From assembly GCF_012273895.1 (NCBI RefSeq), contig NC_052103.1:3720001-3784000 (forward strand): 64,000 bases of DNA, read 5' to 3'. The position numbers were made by a program, and so were the translations under genes. The notes below the pieces were generated by a model, which worked only from the letters and a program-made list of their open reading frames with translations, ran no database searches and was not told the DNA's origin. Positions 23,996 to 36,648 of the stretch are shown piece by piece; the first letter of the stretch is position 1, and the number at the start of each line of letters is the position of its first letter. The DNA comes from Zerene cesonia. Taxonomy: Eukaryota; Arthropoda; Insecta; Lepidoptera; Pieridae.

Positions 23996-24995
23996 NNNNN
24001 NNNNNNNNNNNNNNNNNNNNNNNNNNNNNNNNNNNNNNNNNNNNNNNNNNNNNNNNNNNNNNNNNNNNNNNNNNNNNNNNNNNNNNNNNNNNNNNNNNNN
24101 NNNNNNNNNNNNNNNNNNNNNNNNNNNNNNNNNNNNNNNNNNNNNNNNNNNNNNNNNNNNNNNNNNNNNNNNNNNNNNNNNNNNNNNNNNNNNNNNNNNN
24201 NNNNNNNNNNNNNNNNNNNNNNNNNNNNNNNNNNNNNNNNNNNNNNNNNNNNNNNNNNNNNNNNNNNNNNNNNNNNNNNNNNNNNNNNNNNNNNNNNNNN
24301 NNNNNNNNNNNNNNNNNNNNNNNNNNNNNNNNNNNNNNNNNNNNNNNNNNNNNNNNNNNNNNNNNNNNNNNNNNNNNNNNNNNNNNNNNNNNNNNNNNNN
24401 NNNNNNNNNNNNNNNNNNNNNNNNNNNNNNNNNNNNNNNNNNNNNNNNNNNNNNNNNNNNNNNNNNNNNNNNNNNNNNNNNNNNNNNNNNNNNNNNNNNN
24501 NNNNNNNNNNNNNNNNNNNNNNNNNNNNNNNNNNNNNNNNNNNNNNNNNNNNNNNNNNNNNNNNNNNNNNNNNNNNNNNNNNNNNNNNNNNNNNNNNNNN
24601 NNNNNNNNNNNNNNNNNNNNNNNNNNNNNNNNNNNNNNNNNNNNNNNNNNNNNNNNNNNNNNNNNNNNNNNNNNNNNNNNNNNNNNNNNNNNNNNNNNNN
24701 NNNNNNNNNNNNNNNNNNNNNNNNNNNNNNNNNNNNNNNNNNNNNNNNNNNNNNNNNNNNNNNNNNNNNNNNNNNNNNNNNNNNNNNNNNNNNNNNNNNN
24801 NNNNNNNNNNNNNNNNNNNNNNNNNNNNNNNNNNNNNNNNNNNNNNNNNNNNNNNNNNNNNNNNNNNNNNNNNNNNNNNNNNNNNNNNNNNNNNNNNNNN
24901 NNNNNNNNNNNNNNNNNNNNNNNNNNNNNNNNNNNNNNNNNNNNNNNNNNNNNNNNNNNNNNNNNNNNNNNNNNNNNNNNNNNNNNNNNNNNNNN
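23996..24995. other. Assembly gap (1000 N)
   Basis: Exactly 1000 N, so probably a placeholder of unknown true length. It is flanked by AT-rich sequence just after the TFIIIC90-like stop. Confidence 1.
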
Positions 24996-26989
24996 TTTTT
25001 TTTAACATCTTGAGTAATGACATTTCTAATGTCTATTAACTAGCCTTTGTTGACTTCGGATTTTTAATAGATTATTAAATTTATCAAAGAGAAGAAGAAA
25101 AAGAAAATTATCAATTTATAACTACGGAATAGAGTAATTGATATTACTCATATTGTTTACTAACAGCTTTAATAAAAAAAAAATATCTATGCAGTTGTCG
25201 TATTGATAAAATCAATTGTGGTAAATGTGGTAAGAAAATATGACATAATAACAGCCAATTATGTACATTCCCCATAATAACACCTAAAGTTAAATAGATC
25301 GGTGACTGAATTTTGCATAAACGAAACAAAGAACTGCGTGTTCATGGGTGATGGTGATTGCTTACAATTCGTCGAAACACCAGCAAAAGAAATTTCAATA
25401 TTATTTTTTATTTATGGAGGCAATGGAGGCAATGGAGCTGGTCGCCACCAGCTGCCACCACCGCGCCTGAACATTTGGTCAAATGCAGATCTTACGCCTC
25501 TACAGATCGATAGCCGACTTTAAATTAGAAAGGTATTAAGAAAGGGTTGAGAAGAATAAAGAAAAGGACTGGGAAAGGTAAGGAAAAGGAAACGGACCTC
25601 CAACTTACTGTATGAAACACAGAAGCATGCTACTGTTTAACGCCGGTCTTCTACCACTTGTACCGGGGAGTTCCCCGGTGCGAGCGGTCGCTATTCGAAG
25701 CGTGCTCGATTCTCACAAGAAATTAATAATTTTACAGCAATTTTAAATACGTTTTAATAATGACAACATTCCTAATTACACAATATATTTTACAATGCTA
25801 AATTGCTGTTTAATGGTAATAAAATAAATATATATCAACATTACTTGCAAAATTATTAATACTTAAGTACCTATCCAAAATTGAATGTTAAAGTGCGATA
25901 AATAATAATTTCCAAATTATTATCTCTCGCGCCATAATTGTCCTTTATTCCTATTAAGCCCTCATTTATATTCTTTAAAAGATAGTGAAAGTTCAGAGAA
26001 GTGAATTTCTTGTTACCTCTACCTATTCTCATTCATCACTCATTGAGTATTATTTTTATCTGAGGATATTATGAAATATACTGTTTAAATGACGGATTCA
26101 TAAGATACCTGGCGCTTAGGAAATTTTCGTAATTTACGACCAATTAAATTATAACTTATAATGTGTGCGATCAGTCTCGTAGCGCGTATTTTAGCCGCTT
26201 GGGTCCGAAGGAAATATGGCGCCTATTCTAAGGATTCCGTAACCAAAGGGTAAAGAAGATCCCTTGTACTAAGACTTCGCTGTGCGTCTGTCTATCCGTT
26301 CATCTGTCTATCCACCTCTGTAACCAGGCTGTATCTAAAAATTTATGCGATATATTTCGATTATCTAAGTATTTTTCATTATATTGAACATAAAACCGGA
26401 TTTCAAGTCTGCTTAATTAAAAATGCTAGAATAGTCTGAATGATTTGGATCTGGTTGTTTTGGAGTAAATACGGATGGCGAAGTAAATCCAATATTATAA
26501 AAAATTTATATGGGAGCCTGAACCTGAAGTGTATCATCGAGAAATATTTATATATTTAGTTTTTGCAAAACACGAATTTTGTTACTAATTACCTATTAGT
26601 GGAATTGTAATGGAAATCACTTCACCACTATAGCCGACTTTTCCCCCAGGAGTATATTTTCATAAACATCAAAGTTCCTGATAAGTGAACATTCATGTGA
26701 GTCAGTACTCACACGAGGGTGGGGCAATTGTTATCGAATAATGTTTGTACAAAGTTAATAAAATATCAACATAGTAAGTAACTAGTAGCAAGACATATTT
26801 TATATTCTTAAATATATTTATTCCTTGTGTTATATATTAATATTTTTACTTCATTAAAAGGCATGTACAGACATCTTGCTCAATCATTTAAAAATAAAAC
26901 ACTTTGTAAAATGTGAGAGTATATTTCGTAAATAAAAGCTTAAAAATGAAAAATATAAAATAGGTAGTACATTAATCGTCCAATGTTGA
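24996..26989. other. Intergenic region before the FABP array
   Basis: Contains a family E repeat (25425-25690), AT-rich single-copy-looking sequence, and a stretch at 26200-26345 (AACCAAAGGGTAAAG, TGTCTATCCGTTCATCTGTC, ACCAGGCTGTATC) resembling a common lepidopteran dispersed repeat, with weaker kin at 33550-33660. 26660-26989 is the 3' flank of FABP A, partly duplicated at 30665-31068. No convincing gene. Confidence 0.6.
25425..25690. repeat. Interspersed repeat, family E
   Basis: Includes CGCCTGAACATTTGGTCAAA, TCTTACGCCTCTACAGATCG and TACCGGGGAGTTCCCCGGTG, ending GAAGCGTGCTCGA. Same family as 42545-42880 and 63040-63345. Confidence 0.6.
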
Positions 26990-28670
26990 CTATTGAGCGC
27001 TGTAGAATCTCTTAGCTGTGCCGGGCCAGAAGTTGGCGGTGACTGTCTGTAAAATATTATTTAAGTGAGTTAATAAATTTAAAAAAAGAAACTCGTTAAA
27101 TTTAGATATTTTGTCGTAGGATATGTCGCCTTAAGATTGTTTATAGATTATTATCTAACTCACGATATTGTAAACTGTCGTAAAATTGTAATCACGTCCT
27201 ACACGTGTAAACATTTTCTTTCAATTTAACACAATATTTTAAGTTCTACAATAAAGAGCATTTAATATATTTTACAATATGTATTATACCAAGAATTTAC
27301 TTTTCCCAAATTTCTATCAGATGCAGGTTGCAAGCCGGCGCGACGCAGTCTCTTATGGCTATTTCTGTGTAGTTTTTATGTAAAAATAATGCGTTAAATT
27401 ATAAGCAGTAAGTGTATGGAGAATGTAGCATATCATTTAATAGTTTACAATTTGTGTAGAAAACTATCGTACAAAACCTTTTTAACCCCCGACACAAAAA
27501 GTGGGGTGTTATAAGTTTGTTAATAGTATTTATCTTACCACGACTAGTTCTTCCGGAGAATATTCCCTCACATAGGTAATGGTGTTGCCATCTTGGAATG
27601 TTTGCACGTGTGTAAGCTTATTGCCTTCTACAGTTATTGTGCTCTTGGGCTAAAATGAAGTTCATCAGTTTAATAATTTTTAGTTACCAGCAATAAGGCA
27701 CGGAATTTTTAACGTTTATAATTTTGGGAGCAACGAACCAATAGTTTATTGTGGTAGTCGAGCACGCTTCGGCACGAATTAGGCCAACTCGCACCGGGGT
27801 GAGTGGGGGAGCCGGAGGCCCGTTTCCTTTTCCTCACCCGCCCCAGTCCATTCCTTCTTTCCAGTCGTTAATCCATTCCTTTTCCCTTACCCCAAAAAAG
27901 CGGGCAGCGCATTCGCAGAGGCCCTACCTTTTCGAATGTTCATGGGCGGTGGTGATCGCTTACCATCAGGCGAACCACAAGCTCAGTAGCCCGCTATGAC
28001 ATAATAAAAAAAAAAAGTTCTCCAAAAGTTCTTCTATGGGGATGTCGGTCTAGGCTTATGTACTAACTAAAGACCTACTGAGACTATATTCGTTAAAAAT
28101 TAAAAGGCCATTATACAAACAAAAGCGGATGTTTATGTATAGGTTTGTTTAACACAACGATACGACTAATTGCCTCAAACATTTGACTACTACATATTTT
28201 ATTAAATTATACTCTTCATGAACAGTAACAAGTTACTTAAGTAGCATAACTTCACTTGTAATTATAGATACTCACAATCACTTCCGAGTTGACAACTTCG
28301 TCAAACTCGACGCCGCTTTTAAATTTCATTTCAGAGGATTTTCCATCATAGAAAGTTGTAATAACATATTCGTCACCATTTTTATCTAATTTTTGTGTCG
28401 ATCTGCTATTAATGTATGCTTGAGTATCTGCTGGCGGGAGTTCTAGAGAACATATAAGGGATTTTTTATTGAAAGTGTTAACGAACTGTAAAATCTAGTA
28501 TAATAGATTTCATAAAAATTGTATTATTTTCTCATTAGTAGGAATTAAGAAAATATAACGTTACTAAAATTTCCGTAGAAAATAGTAATAAATTACTCAC
28601 TTAGGCTATGGACGAAATCTTCGAAGTTTTCAGTACGTTCCAATTTGTACATTTTTCCAAAGAAAGCCAT
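26990..28670 (-). CDS. Cytosolic fatty-acid-binding protein, FABP A
   Basis: Intracellular lipid carrier of the FABP/CRABP beta-barrel family. Four exons: 28601-28670, 28276-28442, 27539-27649, 26990-27046 (405 nt, 134 aa, normal family length). Start MAFFGKMYKLERTENF; centre LDKNGDEYVI, FKSGVEFDE; TVEGNKLTHVQ; end ANFWPGTAKRFYSAQ. The ligand-carboxylate residues of the family are present (Arg in TYVREY, Arg and Tyr in KRFY). Introns lie at the classical three FABP positions. It is the most divergent of the five: serine replaces valine in the C-terminal YVA, and the AAGTGATAAA box is 41 bp upstream in the opposite orientation. Intron 2 holds a family E repeat. Its 3' part has a dead copy at 31069-31123. 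Closest named relatives would be insect midgut or muscle FABPs; the ligand is unknown. Confidence 0.93.
27735..28010. repeat. Interspersed repeat, family E, in FABP A intron 2
   Basis: GTCGAGCACGCTTCGGCACG, GTGAGTGGGGGAGCCGG, CATTCGCAGAGGCC, TTCATGGGCGGTGGTGATCG, TATGACATAATAAAAAAAAA. A near-complete copy in the opposite sense to 42545-42880. Confidence 0.7.
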
Positions 28671-30479
28671 GATTGAATATTTACAAAACTGTGTCGGTAG
28701 GAACTCGGCAAAGTGATAAAAAAACTAATGTAACGGTTACTTATATATTCGTGGTGAAAGAGATTATCAACGCTCATATCAAAGCCCACCATTAATCGAT
28801 ATCAATGTAATTTAACCGCCACCAATTTTTTTATAGGTACGTAATAATATTTACTATAGAATTGATAACTACATTACCCATCATATGTGACGCGCAGCTA
28901 TTTTATATGTATGTTATTTTTATTGGATTCTCGAATTATTTATTCATTTACTGGATTTTTTTTTTCAATTATTTGACTATTAAACACACTAATATGGTAT
29001 ATACGTTTGAATGGAGCAATATTGGTCATGAGTCCGAGATTTGGTCAGGAAGACTATGATCAAACAAATTATAAAACGTAACTATATGTTGTTTTTTAAC
29101 CTTACACGCAAAAAGTTATGAGTTATTGTTTGTTTTAACAGTTATGAGAATCTGTGTGTTCCTTTCTAAGGCTTGTTCTAAACCACGTAGCACTTTTTAA
29201 TGCGGTTGTCACTATAGGATTAGGTTTATAAATATAGGATACGTACATTCTTATGTAATTTGACCGATAAATACGATTAATGTTAAATGTGAATTCAATG
29301 TTTTTTTATATGTTATACAAATATAGGTTGTATTATAATGCTTTACGTTGTTACATTTACTAAATAAATTATTTTAGAATCATTAATTAATAAATTGGCT
29401 TCCAAACGATATTATTGGCGTGTATTTGGCGTGTGTTTATCGTAACAAAAACCATTATTAGAAATATAAACTTTTAGCAGATTACAATAAGCAGCTTAAA
29501 TAATTAAAAGATATATTAGTCCTTATCCTTTTAAAACTTTATAATTTTTTACATTCCACGAAGACAAAATTTGCTCTTCGCATTTATTTTAAATTCCAAA
29601 TTGTGCCAGAGAAATACATATTTAATCTATGTAGATTCCTTTAATGCTACGGGTAGTGAGGGTTGCTAAAATATGTAAACTAACTAACTAATACTATCAA
29701 TATATATGAATTTTAAAAAAAGTTGTTGAAAATTCAATTCATAATCAATAATATGTAATGTATTCTGTAGGATTGCTAGTTAAAGAAATAAAGCAAAGGA
29801 AAACCAAGAGTCTTAGATTTTACTTCAAGTACTCCGTTTGTACTATTAACTATGTACTACCAATTAACCAAGATATATATATTTGCTAGTTTCCATTAAC
29901 AGGAGTAGAAAAGTTATAAAATTATCGGTTTTGATGTTTACTAATTCTCTAGGTACTACACAACGGACTTGTAAATTCTAAAGTACTTAGTTAGCTACTA
30001 TAAGTAGTCATTAATATAATAGCGTATTGGAATTAGTCTGCCAATGAACTAATACAGTAGTACAAAAGGAGTAGATCAATGTTTTGTACTATAATGTATT
30101 AAATTCTATAAACTTAAAGCATGCCATGTTTCAAATTAAACCGTAAGTAGGTAGTTTCTGCGTGGTACGGTATGATTTAATGTAAGTGTCGATCTTGGTT
30201 CTGCATCTAATTTAAAACATTTTTCCAAATATCAAGTAACGAATTTGGTTTTCTTCTAGTAGATAGGTCAGATACCTACAAGCACACAACATTTTTCATG
30301 GATAATCTGCTGCTAGTCATGACGTGATGATATACGAAACCTTCCTATATAAGTGGACTATATTTTGCTATTCAAAAGTGTTATTTAATGCGAACCAGTA
30401 GGTAGTCCCTCAGTCAAGCACACAACCAAATAAACTTTTCAGCATTATAATAAGTATAGAGATTTCCCTAATTAACATA

Positions 30480-30600
30480 TTTTTTTTTTGTACTAATCAG
30501 CTGACGTTTTACCGTTATCTCGCCTGATGTTAAGCACTGATCTTTGAAGCAGCACGCCTGCCTAGGAGAAGCACTATCTCGCTAGATATTAAGTATAAGG
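30480..30600 (-). mobile_element. Degraded LINE 3' end
   Basis: A T-run followed by TTATCTCGCCTGATGTTAAGC and GCAGCACGCCTGCC, a diverged match to the poly(T)-headed 3' end at 31901-32144. Too decayed to translate. Confidence 0.45.
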
Positions 30601-30664
30601 ATCAAAATTATTGATATATAATATGTGCAAAATGCGAATATTGAGTGCAAGAGAGGATTACTTA

Positions 30665-31123
30665 CATTAATCTACTATGAAAGTTCCTGATAAGCATGAG
30701 GACTGATACACATGTAGGGTGGGGCTATTATCATCGCAGAATGTTTGTACGACGAAAGTCAGTATCTACTACCATATAAAAGATTGGTATACCGCTAGGT
30801 AAATAAAAACCAGAAATTTACACTAAGAGTTATGACGTTGGATGGATAAAGAATGATACTTATTGATAATTTGTTTTTGATTTAGTAGCTATGAGTTAAT
30901 TTTAAGTAATATGTTCTTTATACTTAAGCTGTCTCTTTTCACTTGAAGGGCTTATACCGACTAGTTTTTTATATTATTTAAAAATAAAATGCAACGAAAA
31001 ACTGAGGTTATATTTCATAACCAAAACTTAATGTTCTTTATATAACATATTTATGGTCCACTGTTGACTATAGAGCGCCGGGATCTCTTAGCAGTGCTGG
31101 AACAGAAGTTGGCGATGATCCAT
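30665..31123 (-). pseudogene. Relic of the 3' part of a FABP gene (FABP A-like last exon)
   Basis: 31069-31123 matches the last exon of FABP A (shared TCTTAGC, AGAAGTTGGCG, TGTTGACTAT). It has a one-base deletion, the conserved Trp codon replaced by Cys, and no splice acceptor. The 3' flank is also shared: 30665-30755 matches 26665-26755 (AAGTTCCTGATAAG, GGGTGGGGC, ATGTTTGTAC). No earlier exons remain; a family A repeat follows immediately. Confidence 0.8.
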
Positions 31124-31158
31124 CAAATCAAATGCCCATTTTGCAATTTATATATCCA

Positions 31159-31327
31159 ACTAGCTGCGCCCCGCGGTTTCACTCGCGTAAATCTCTATCC
31201 CGTAGAAATATAGGGATAAAAAGTGGCCTATATGTTATTCCAGTAGTCAAACTGTCTACGTACCAAATTTCATTGCAATCGGTTTCATTGCAAACTTTCG
31301 TATTTATAATATTATAAGAAAGTAGGA
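31159..31327 (-). repeat. Helitron-like repeat, family A
   Basis: ACTAGCTGCGCCCCGCGGTT at the left end, AACTTTCGTATTTATAATATT and AGTAGGAT at the right. Its insertion or flanking deletion may have removed the rest of the FABP relic. Confidence 0.65.
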
Positions 31328-31435
31328 TAGTATCCAATAACACACCTCACATATAATACACCTAAAATACCTACCTTCTATAACCAAAATGTATATCCAT
31401 TTACTTTCTTAGCATGGGTCTTTCAAAACATCGTT

Positions 31436-31610
31436 AATCGTTAGAGTGCGGGTTGGCGGATGTCACATAGACTCCATTGGCGGATGTCAGTTTTGATTCT
31501 TCAACATGCCTGTTTCCTCACGATGGTGTTTTGTAATGTGCAAATAAATGTGAAAATCTATTTATTTCTTGCACGCTCGACCTACCTCGAACCCTCGACT
31601 TTTTGGTGAA
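31436..31610 (-). mobile_element. tRNA-derived SINE, inverted, rearranged
   Basis: Complement of the SINE body: GAGTGCGGGTTGGCGGATGT, CATGCCTGTTTCCTCACGAT, CTATTTATTTCTTGCACGCT, CCTCGAACCCTCGACT. The GGCGGATGTCA block appears twice, an internal duplication. Confidence 0.7.
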
Positions 31611-31900
31611 CCCGAATATCTTTGTTCATTTCAAGGCCCATGATTAATTGATATCATATGGGTATTATATAGTTACAGAATTCTAATCGTCAGCATGACG
31701 AAGCTATTTTAATTATATGCTAGCATACCCGGCCACACATTGCTGTGGCTGAGTAATAATAAAATAAATATTGACCAAATTACACATAAAGTGACAAATT
31801 TCATCAAAATCGATTGAGTTGTTGAAGAGTTCATTGGGAACATACGTACATCGTGACACTGGATTTTTATATATTAATTTATTATTACAGAAAAAACCGG

Positions 31901-32144
31901 TTTTTTTTTTTTTTTTTTTATTTCATGATAGGGAAGCGCTTGACCACGATCTCGCCTGATGGTAAGCTGAGATGTGGTCTAAGATGGAGCGCGCTTCCCT
32001 TCGAAGGTACTTGTTCACTCTTCTCTTGAAGACCACCAGATTGTACTCGTCGGGGAACACAGACTCAGGAAGCATGTTCCAATCCCTTGCGGTTCGAATA
32101 AAGAAAAGTTTTGTCTGTAATTTAATTAATTGAGTTGTATACAT
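31901..32144 (-). mobile_element. 5'-truncated LINE (reverse-transcriptase C-terminus plus poly(A))
   Basis: The minus-strand frame from 32144 gives TKLFFIRTARDWNMLPESVF then PDEYNLVVFKRRVNKYLR, the typical C-terminal end of a non-LTR retrotransposon ORF2. It ends in a poly(A) tract (T-run 31902-31920 on the plus strand). Diverged kin at 35963-36110 and 30480-30600. Confidence 0.8.
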
Positions 32145-33902
32145 TTATAAATTACCACTAAATCATAATCAGAGATTATAGTATTATCTATTACTCATTT
32201 TTATTTTTTGGAACTGGCGGTTTTGTATACACATCAAAGGTTTTAACTATATCGGAATTTGTGTCTGGATATCTACGATTTGAACGACTTAGCATTCAAT
32301 ACACAAATTAACACTAGAGTACTTCATTTACCTCTTTTTGTATTTTACAAGATAATAAAGATTCGGCAGCACTGGGCTTTAACATTATGATGACAATACG
32401 GCATGCAACGTTCTAGAAAAGATTATAAATAAATACTAGCGACGTAAGTTGTACTAGAATATGGGAAGTTATATCCTATGCAAATAAGTTGCTATTTTGA
32501 AGTAAGAAATTTATCGTTATTGACCGAAAAATTTTTAGCATACAATATTTGTTATATGTAACAGTCTTTAATGGTTTAATGACAGTGACTATTAAAGTAT
32601 TTTAAATTAAGTCATAATTGAATGCCTAATATCATTAATGTGCTTAAGCTAATATAGATACATATCTATTCATCAGCCGATCTTTTTAATTTATCTAATC
32701 GTCTTTTGTTTACAATAAGAGCGAAATATCGATAACTGTATAAAACAATCTATATATTTAAACGACTTCTTAAAACAGAAGGAGAAGGTTATATGTCCTC
32801 TGTATATTTTTTGTGTATGTTAGGCCACGTCAAGTCAGGATCTGATGATGTAGACCTTAGAAGTAAATTTTGAACCATTTCTCGGTTTCCGATTAAAGAA
32901 GCTAAAGTTTAGCATTCGTATGTAACTTTAGGTTAATGTAATAGTGGTATGGTGTTATTGAACTGATCTGATGATGGAATCAGATGGTGGAAAATAGTAT
33001 TCCTCAACGGTGAAGAGCACGGAAAGGAAATTTTGTAAATGGATTAACAATAATATTTAAGAGTTCTGTGGTACAATTAATGTCCGTTATTATACGTATA
33101 CAAAATTAGTGTAAGATTTTGTAATATAATAAGTAATACAAATTCACGTGACCTATTCATATAATTTATAATTTGATAGTAGAAATAACCATCTTCCAAA
33201 AAAAAATTGATAAGTTGTACCTAAAGTAGGTTACAAGTGTGTTATCTGATATTAGTAGAACTGGACATAAATTGGTCAAAAAGTCTAATTCTAAGTAAAA
33301 GTCTAAAGTCTAATTGAGCTCAGTTATTTTACAGTACAATTTGAAATACGGCTTTGTCTTCCTAGCCAGGAAAATCTTAAACGATCCGATCAGGATTGGA
33401 CCTAGAGAAGTGTGTAGTATTATTAGTTGACGGTGTGGTATCATCGTTAGATATCCTTTATATAAAATTTGCACAACATTATATATGTTCATGTTACAGC
33501 CAAATGTTTAAATCAGTTGTTTTAATAAAAGCCTAGATTTTTTTTTTTCAACGTTTTCGGGTTCCGTACTCAGAGGGTACACAGAGTTGTATCTGTCCGT
33601 TCGTTTGTTACCGGGTTGTATCCATGTATGTTGTATAGAGTATGATAACTATCATTGTGACACGAGAATTTTATGTTTTTCTAAGCGTGTAGGCAGTGAA
33701 TACGAGCAATAGAAATAAAAGTTACTTCGAGTCGGTTGTAATTTAAATTTAAATTAAATGACAATATCACTTTAACCGTTAACTTAATTTTACACTTGTA
33801 ATTGGAACGCGGTACAGTTCCCAGGAGACTTGCTAACACAGAAACGGTTGGACCATTTCTGTCTGTCCCGCTCGGCTTACACCCCTCCTAGACTCTGTAT
33901 AA

Positions 33903-34030
33903 CGCTATTAGATGGCGCTGGCGCTCCAATATCTCGACGGTTTGTTCGGTTGTTAGTGTATGTATCCGATAGATGGCACTGGCAGTCCAATACCTCGATT
34001 TTTTGATAAATTTTTAGTGTGTATCCGACA
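33903..34030. repeat. Two-unit tandem repeat, about 65 bp
   Basis: GATGGCGCTGGCGCTCCAAT with ATCTCGACGGTTTGTT, then GATGGCACTGGCAGTCCAAT with ACCTCGATTTTTTGAT, each followed by TTAGTGTGTATCCGA-like sequence. Non-coding. Confidence 0.6.
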
Positions 34031-34370
34031 TAAAATAAATGATATCGTATCTCTAACACTGCCTCTCTATTAGTTAAAATGCTTTAATGCTACTCACAAC
34101 TTTTAGACCGATTTTCGCTTGAACATAAGAAAATAAAATATATACTTAATGCAGTTGACTAAATTAATTATCAGTATATTATTTCATTTCATGAATTATG
34201 TAGGTACATTAGAGTTTCATAGCATCAATTTTTTTATACTAATGATCCCTGTGCTAGGTTAAAACCTGTGTTACAGGGTTCATTCGTCCGTCCATACATT
34301 GAGACATACTTACATATTATTGTTTTGAATGTACATACTTTATACTATGCAAGTGACAAAACGTAAAAAA

Positions 34371-34390
34371 ACATGTGTGTGTGCGTGTGT

Positions 34391-34432
<42 letters not shown>
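34371..34432. repeat. GT microsatellite
   Basis: Interrupted (GT)n from ATGTGTGTGTGCGTGTG through an uninterrupted run ending GTGTAGATG. Confidence 0.95.
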
Positions 34433-34436
<4 letters not shown>

Positions 34437-35264
34437 GAGTGTCGTAGCAGCATATATGATAGTTATATATTTCTAGTGGCGTTAAGTAGATTCTCAGTGT
34501 CCTCATAATTAAGTCCGAGGAGAAATTCGATTAATTTAATTTTACATTGATAATTGTTAAGGTTGTGCAAGTTTAATTTTTTGTCAAGAATAATGTATAA
34601 TTCAGTACTTAAATAGTGGTAGAACTTTTTCGCATATTTCGTTTTTGTGAAAGTTTTGGGACAGGGAAGAGAGCGTCTCTTTTGGGCAGTTGCAGAGTTT
34701 TTTATTAGGGGTAGGATTTTGTGTTTACGTATTACTCTCTTATGGTAACAAATCTTCTATTCTGAATTAATTTTGGTGAAGGATGGATAAGTAATAAATT
34801 AAATTTCCACAATCAATACAAAAGTACAGTTTCCCCTTACTTTCTGTAACAATTTCAGTATCATTATCAAGCACTTTTATCAATTAGTCATAACTACGTT
34901 GATAACAAATGTGACCAAAATGAATAAATACAAAGTGGGCCTTACTGTTGCCATACTAACTTCACAGGGAATCAAAGCAAATGCAACGTCTTCAAGACCT
35001 CATATAAAAACTTCATTATTAATTGTGCCAGAAGTTTAATAATTCTTTCCATGTTATGTTAAAAAAAAAAATAGTTTTTGCTGACTATCCTAAAATTAGA
35101 ACAGATCTAATTAAGAGAACCTGCTTTCATTGGAGAAATTAAATTCTGGATAATCTTATCTTTCATCAAATTATTATGATATGTATCACAAACCAGCGTA
35201 TCTTTCGTTTAGCGTATATCAACTGATAAGTCCTTCAGGGTACAAGTCTTCTTTAAATCTAATA

Positions 35265-35449
35265 TCTATATATATAAAATTCTCGTGTCACAGTTTTCGT
35301 TGCCATACTCCTCCGAAACGGCTTGACCGATTCCTCTGAAATTTGGTAAGCATATTGGGTAGGTCTGAGAATCGGCCAACATCTATTTTTTACCCCGATA
35401 TTCCTACGGGATGCGGACTTACGCGGGTGAAACCGCGGGGCACAGCTAG
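35265..35449 (+). mobile_element. Helitron-like element, family A', good copy
   Basis: 185 bp starting TCTATATATATAAAATTCTC and ending CGGGGCACAGCTAG, flanked by A and T. Contains CATATTGGGTAGGTCTGAGA. TC...CTAG ends without inverted termini fit a non-autonomous Helitron. Confidence 0.7.
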
Positions 35450-35763
35450 TATCTTATATAATTATCTATCGCACATGGCAATATAACTTTCTTATCTTTA
35501 ACCAGTTTTTTATTTACTTTTGTTTATTACTTTTGCTAACGTTTAACGTATGTATCTCTGAAGGAAATTAATCGCAATTCGCGTAATGGAAAATTAAATT
35601 GTCACTTCGTATAGATTCTCTTATTCACATTAATTTAAACATATTCACATTTACACTAAGCAATCTTTCCATTTATATTTTAGCGCCAACTTAAACGAAT
35701 TCATTGTTTATGCCACATGAGGGTGAATCTTATTCTCGGTAAAACTATCATAGAGATAAGGCC

Positions 35764-35905
35764 CTTTTTTATAGTGGGGAAATCTTACATAGATACCCAC
35801 GGCCTCCGGGGAAGAGGTCGTGGGTTATGTCGGATTCCTTCTGACTAAAACCCCACTGTGTTCCGTCGAGCCACATAAGTGAAGGGGCTACGGGTGCTTG
35901 GTAGA
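35764..35905 (+). repeat. Interspersed repeat, family H
   Basis: TAGTGGGGAAATCTTACATA, CCCACGGCCTCCGGGGAAGA, GTGGGTTATGTCGGATTCC, CTGTGTTCCGTCGAGCCAC. Kin at 55812-55945 and, more distantly, 43880-44045. Class unknown to me. Confidence 0.6.
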
Positions 35906-35962
35906 ATTCGTCCGCGACAGAGATAAGGTATGTATAAAACTAACAAAAGTATGTATAAAAGT

Positions 35963-36110
35963 TAAGGTTTTTTTTTTGTTTTTTTTTATGTGTGATAGGA
36001 AGGCGCCTGACTACCATCTCGCGTGCTGATGAGCGTAGAGGTAGTCTAGAATGGAACGATCCCTACGAACGAAGATCCCTAGATTATACCCGTCAGGGAA
36101 CACAGGTACA
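35963..36110 (-). mobile_element. Degraded LINE 3' end
   Basis: A T-run then AGGCGCCTGACTACCATCTC, GAGCGTAGAGGTAGTC and TATACCCGTCAGGGAACACA, a diverged copy of 31901-32144. Confidence 0.6.
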
Positions 36111-36457
36111 ACAACAAGTCATCATGTGAGAAGATATGAATAACAGGAAAATACTTTCTAAAACAATTCCAAGTTACTCATTTATCGTTTATTTAAAGAA
36201 TAGGATATGTGTACCAAGATAGCTCATTGAAGATATAAATGTGAATATTTTTTGATTGGGCTAATGATTCACACTTAAAAGCAAAAATATGATTTGTGCT
36301 ATTTATTGTCATCGGAATGATTATCTTATTAACAGCTGTAAGGTCCTTTATGAATAAAAAAAAAAACAATAGTTAACATAATAAAAAGAGATGAAACTAC
36401 TATTTGGCGACATAATAGTTCTTGTCGAAGACTAACCATGAACCAATTCTATCCTAT

Positions 36458-36648
36458 CCTACTAATATTATAAATGCTTGTGAGGAAAGTTTGTGAGGAT
36501 GGATGTATGTGTATGTGTATGTTTGTTACTCATTCATGCAAAAACTACTGAACTGGACAACTGGAGGAACACATAGTCTAACTTTTTATCCCGATATTCC
36601 TACAGGATACAGACTTACGCGCGTGAAACCGCGGCGCGCTTTTAGTAA
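36458..36648 (+). repeat. Helitron-like repeat, family A
   Basis: TCCTACTAATATTATAAATG at the start; CAAAAACTACTGAACTGGAC inside; ends CGTGAAACCGCGGCGCGCTT with a decayed CTAG end. Confidence 0.6.

Noticed and set aside
23934..25039. ORFs of about 340-360 aa across the N gap
   Set aside because: Runs of N produce unknown residues; there is no sequence evidence of coding. The same applies to 38927-40012.
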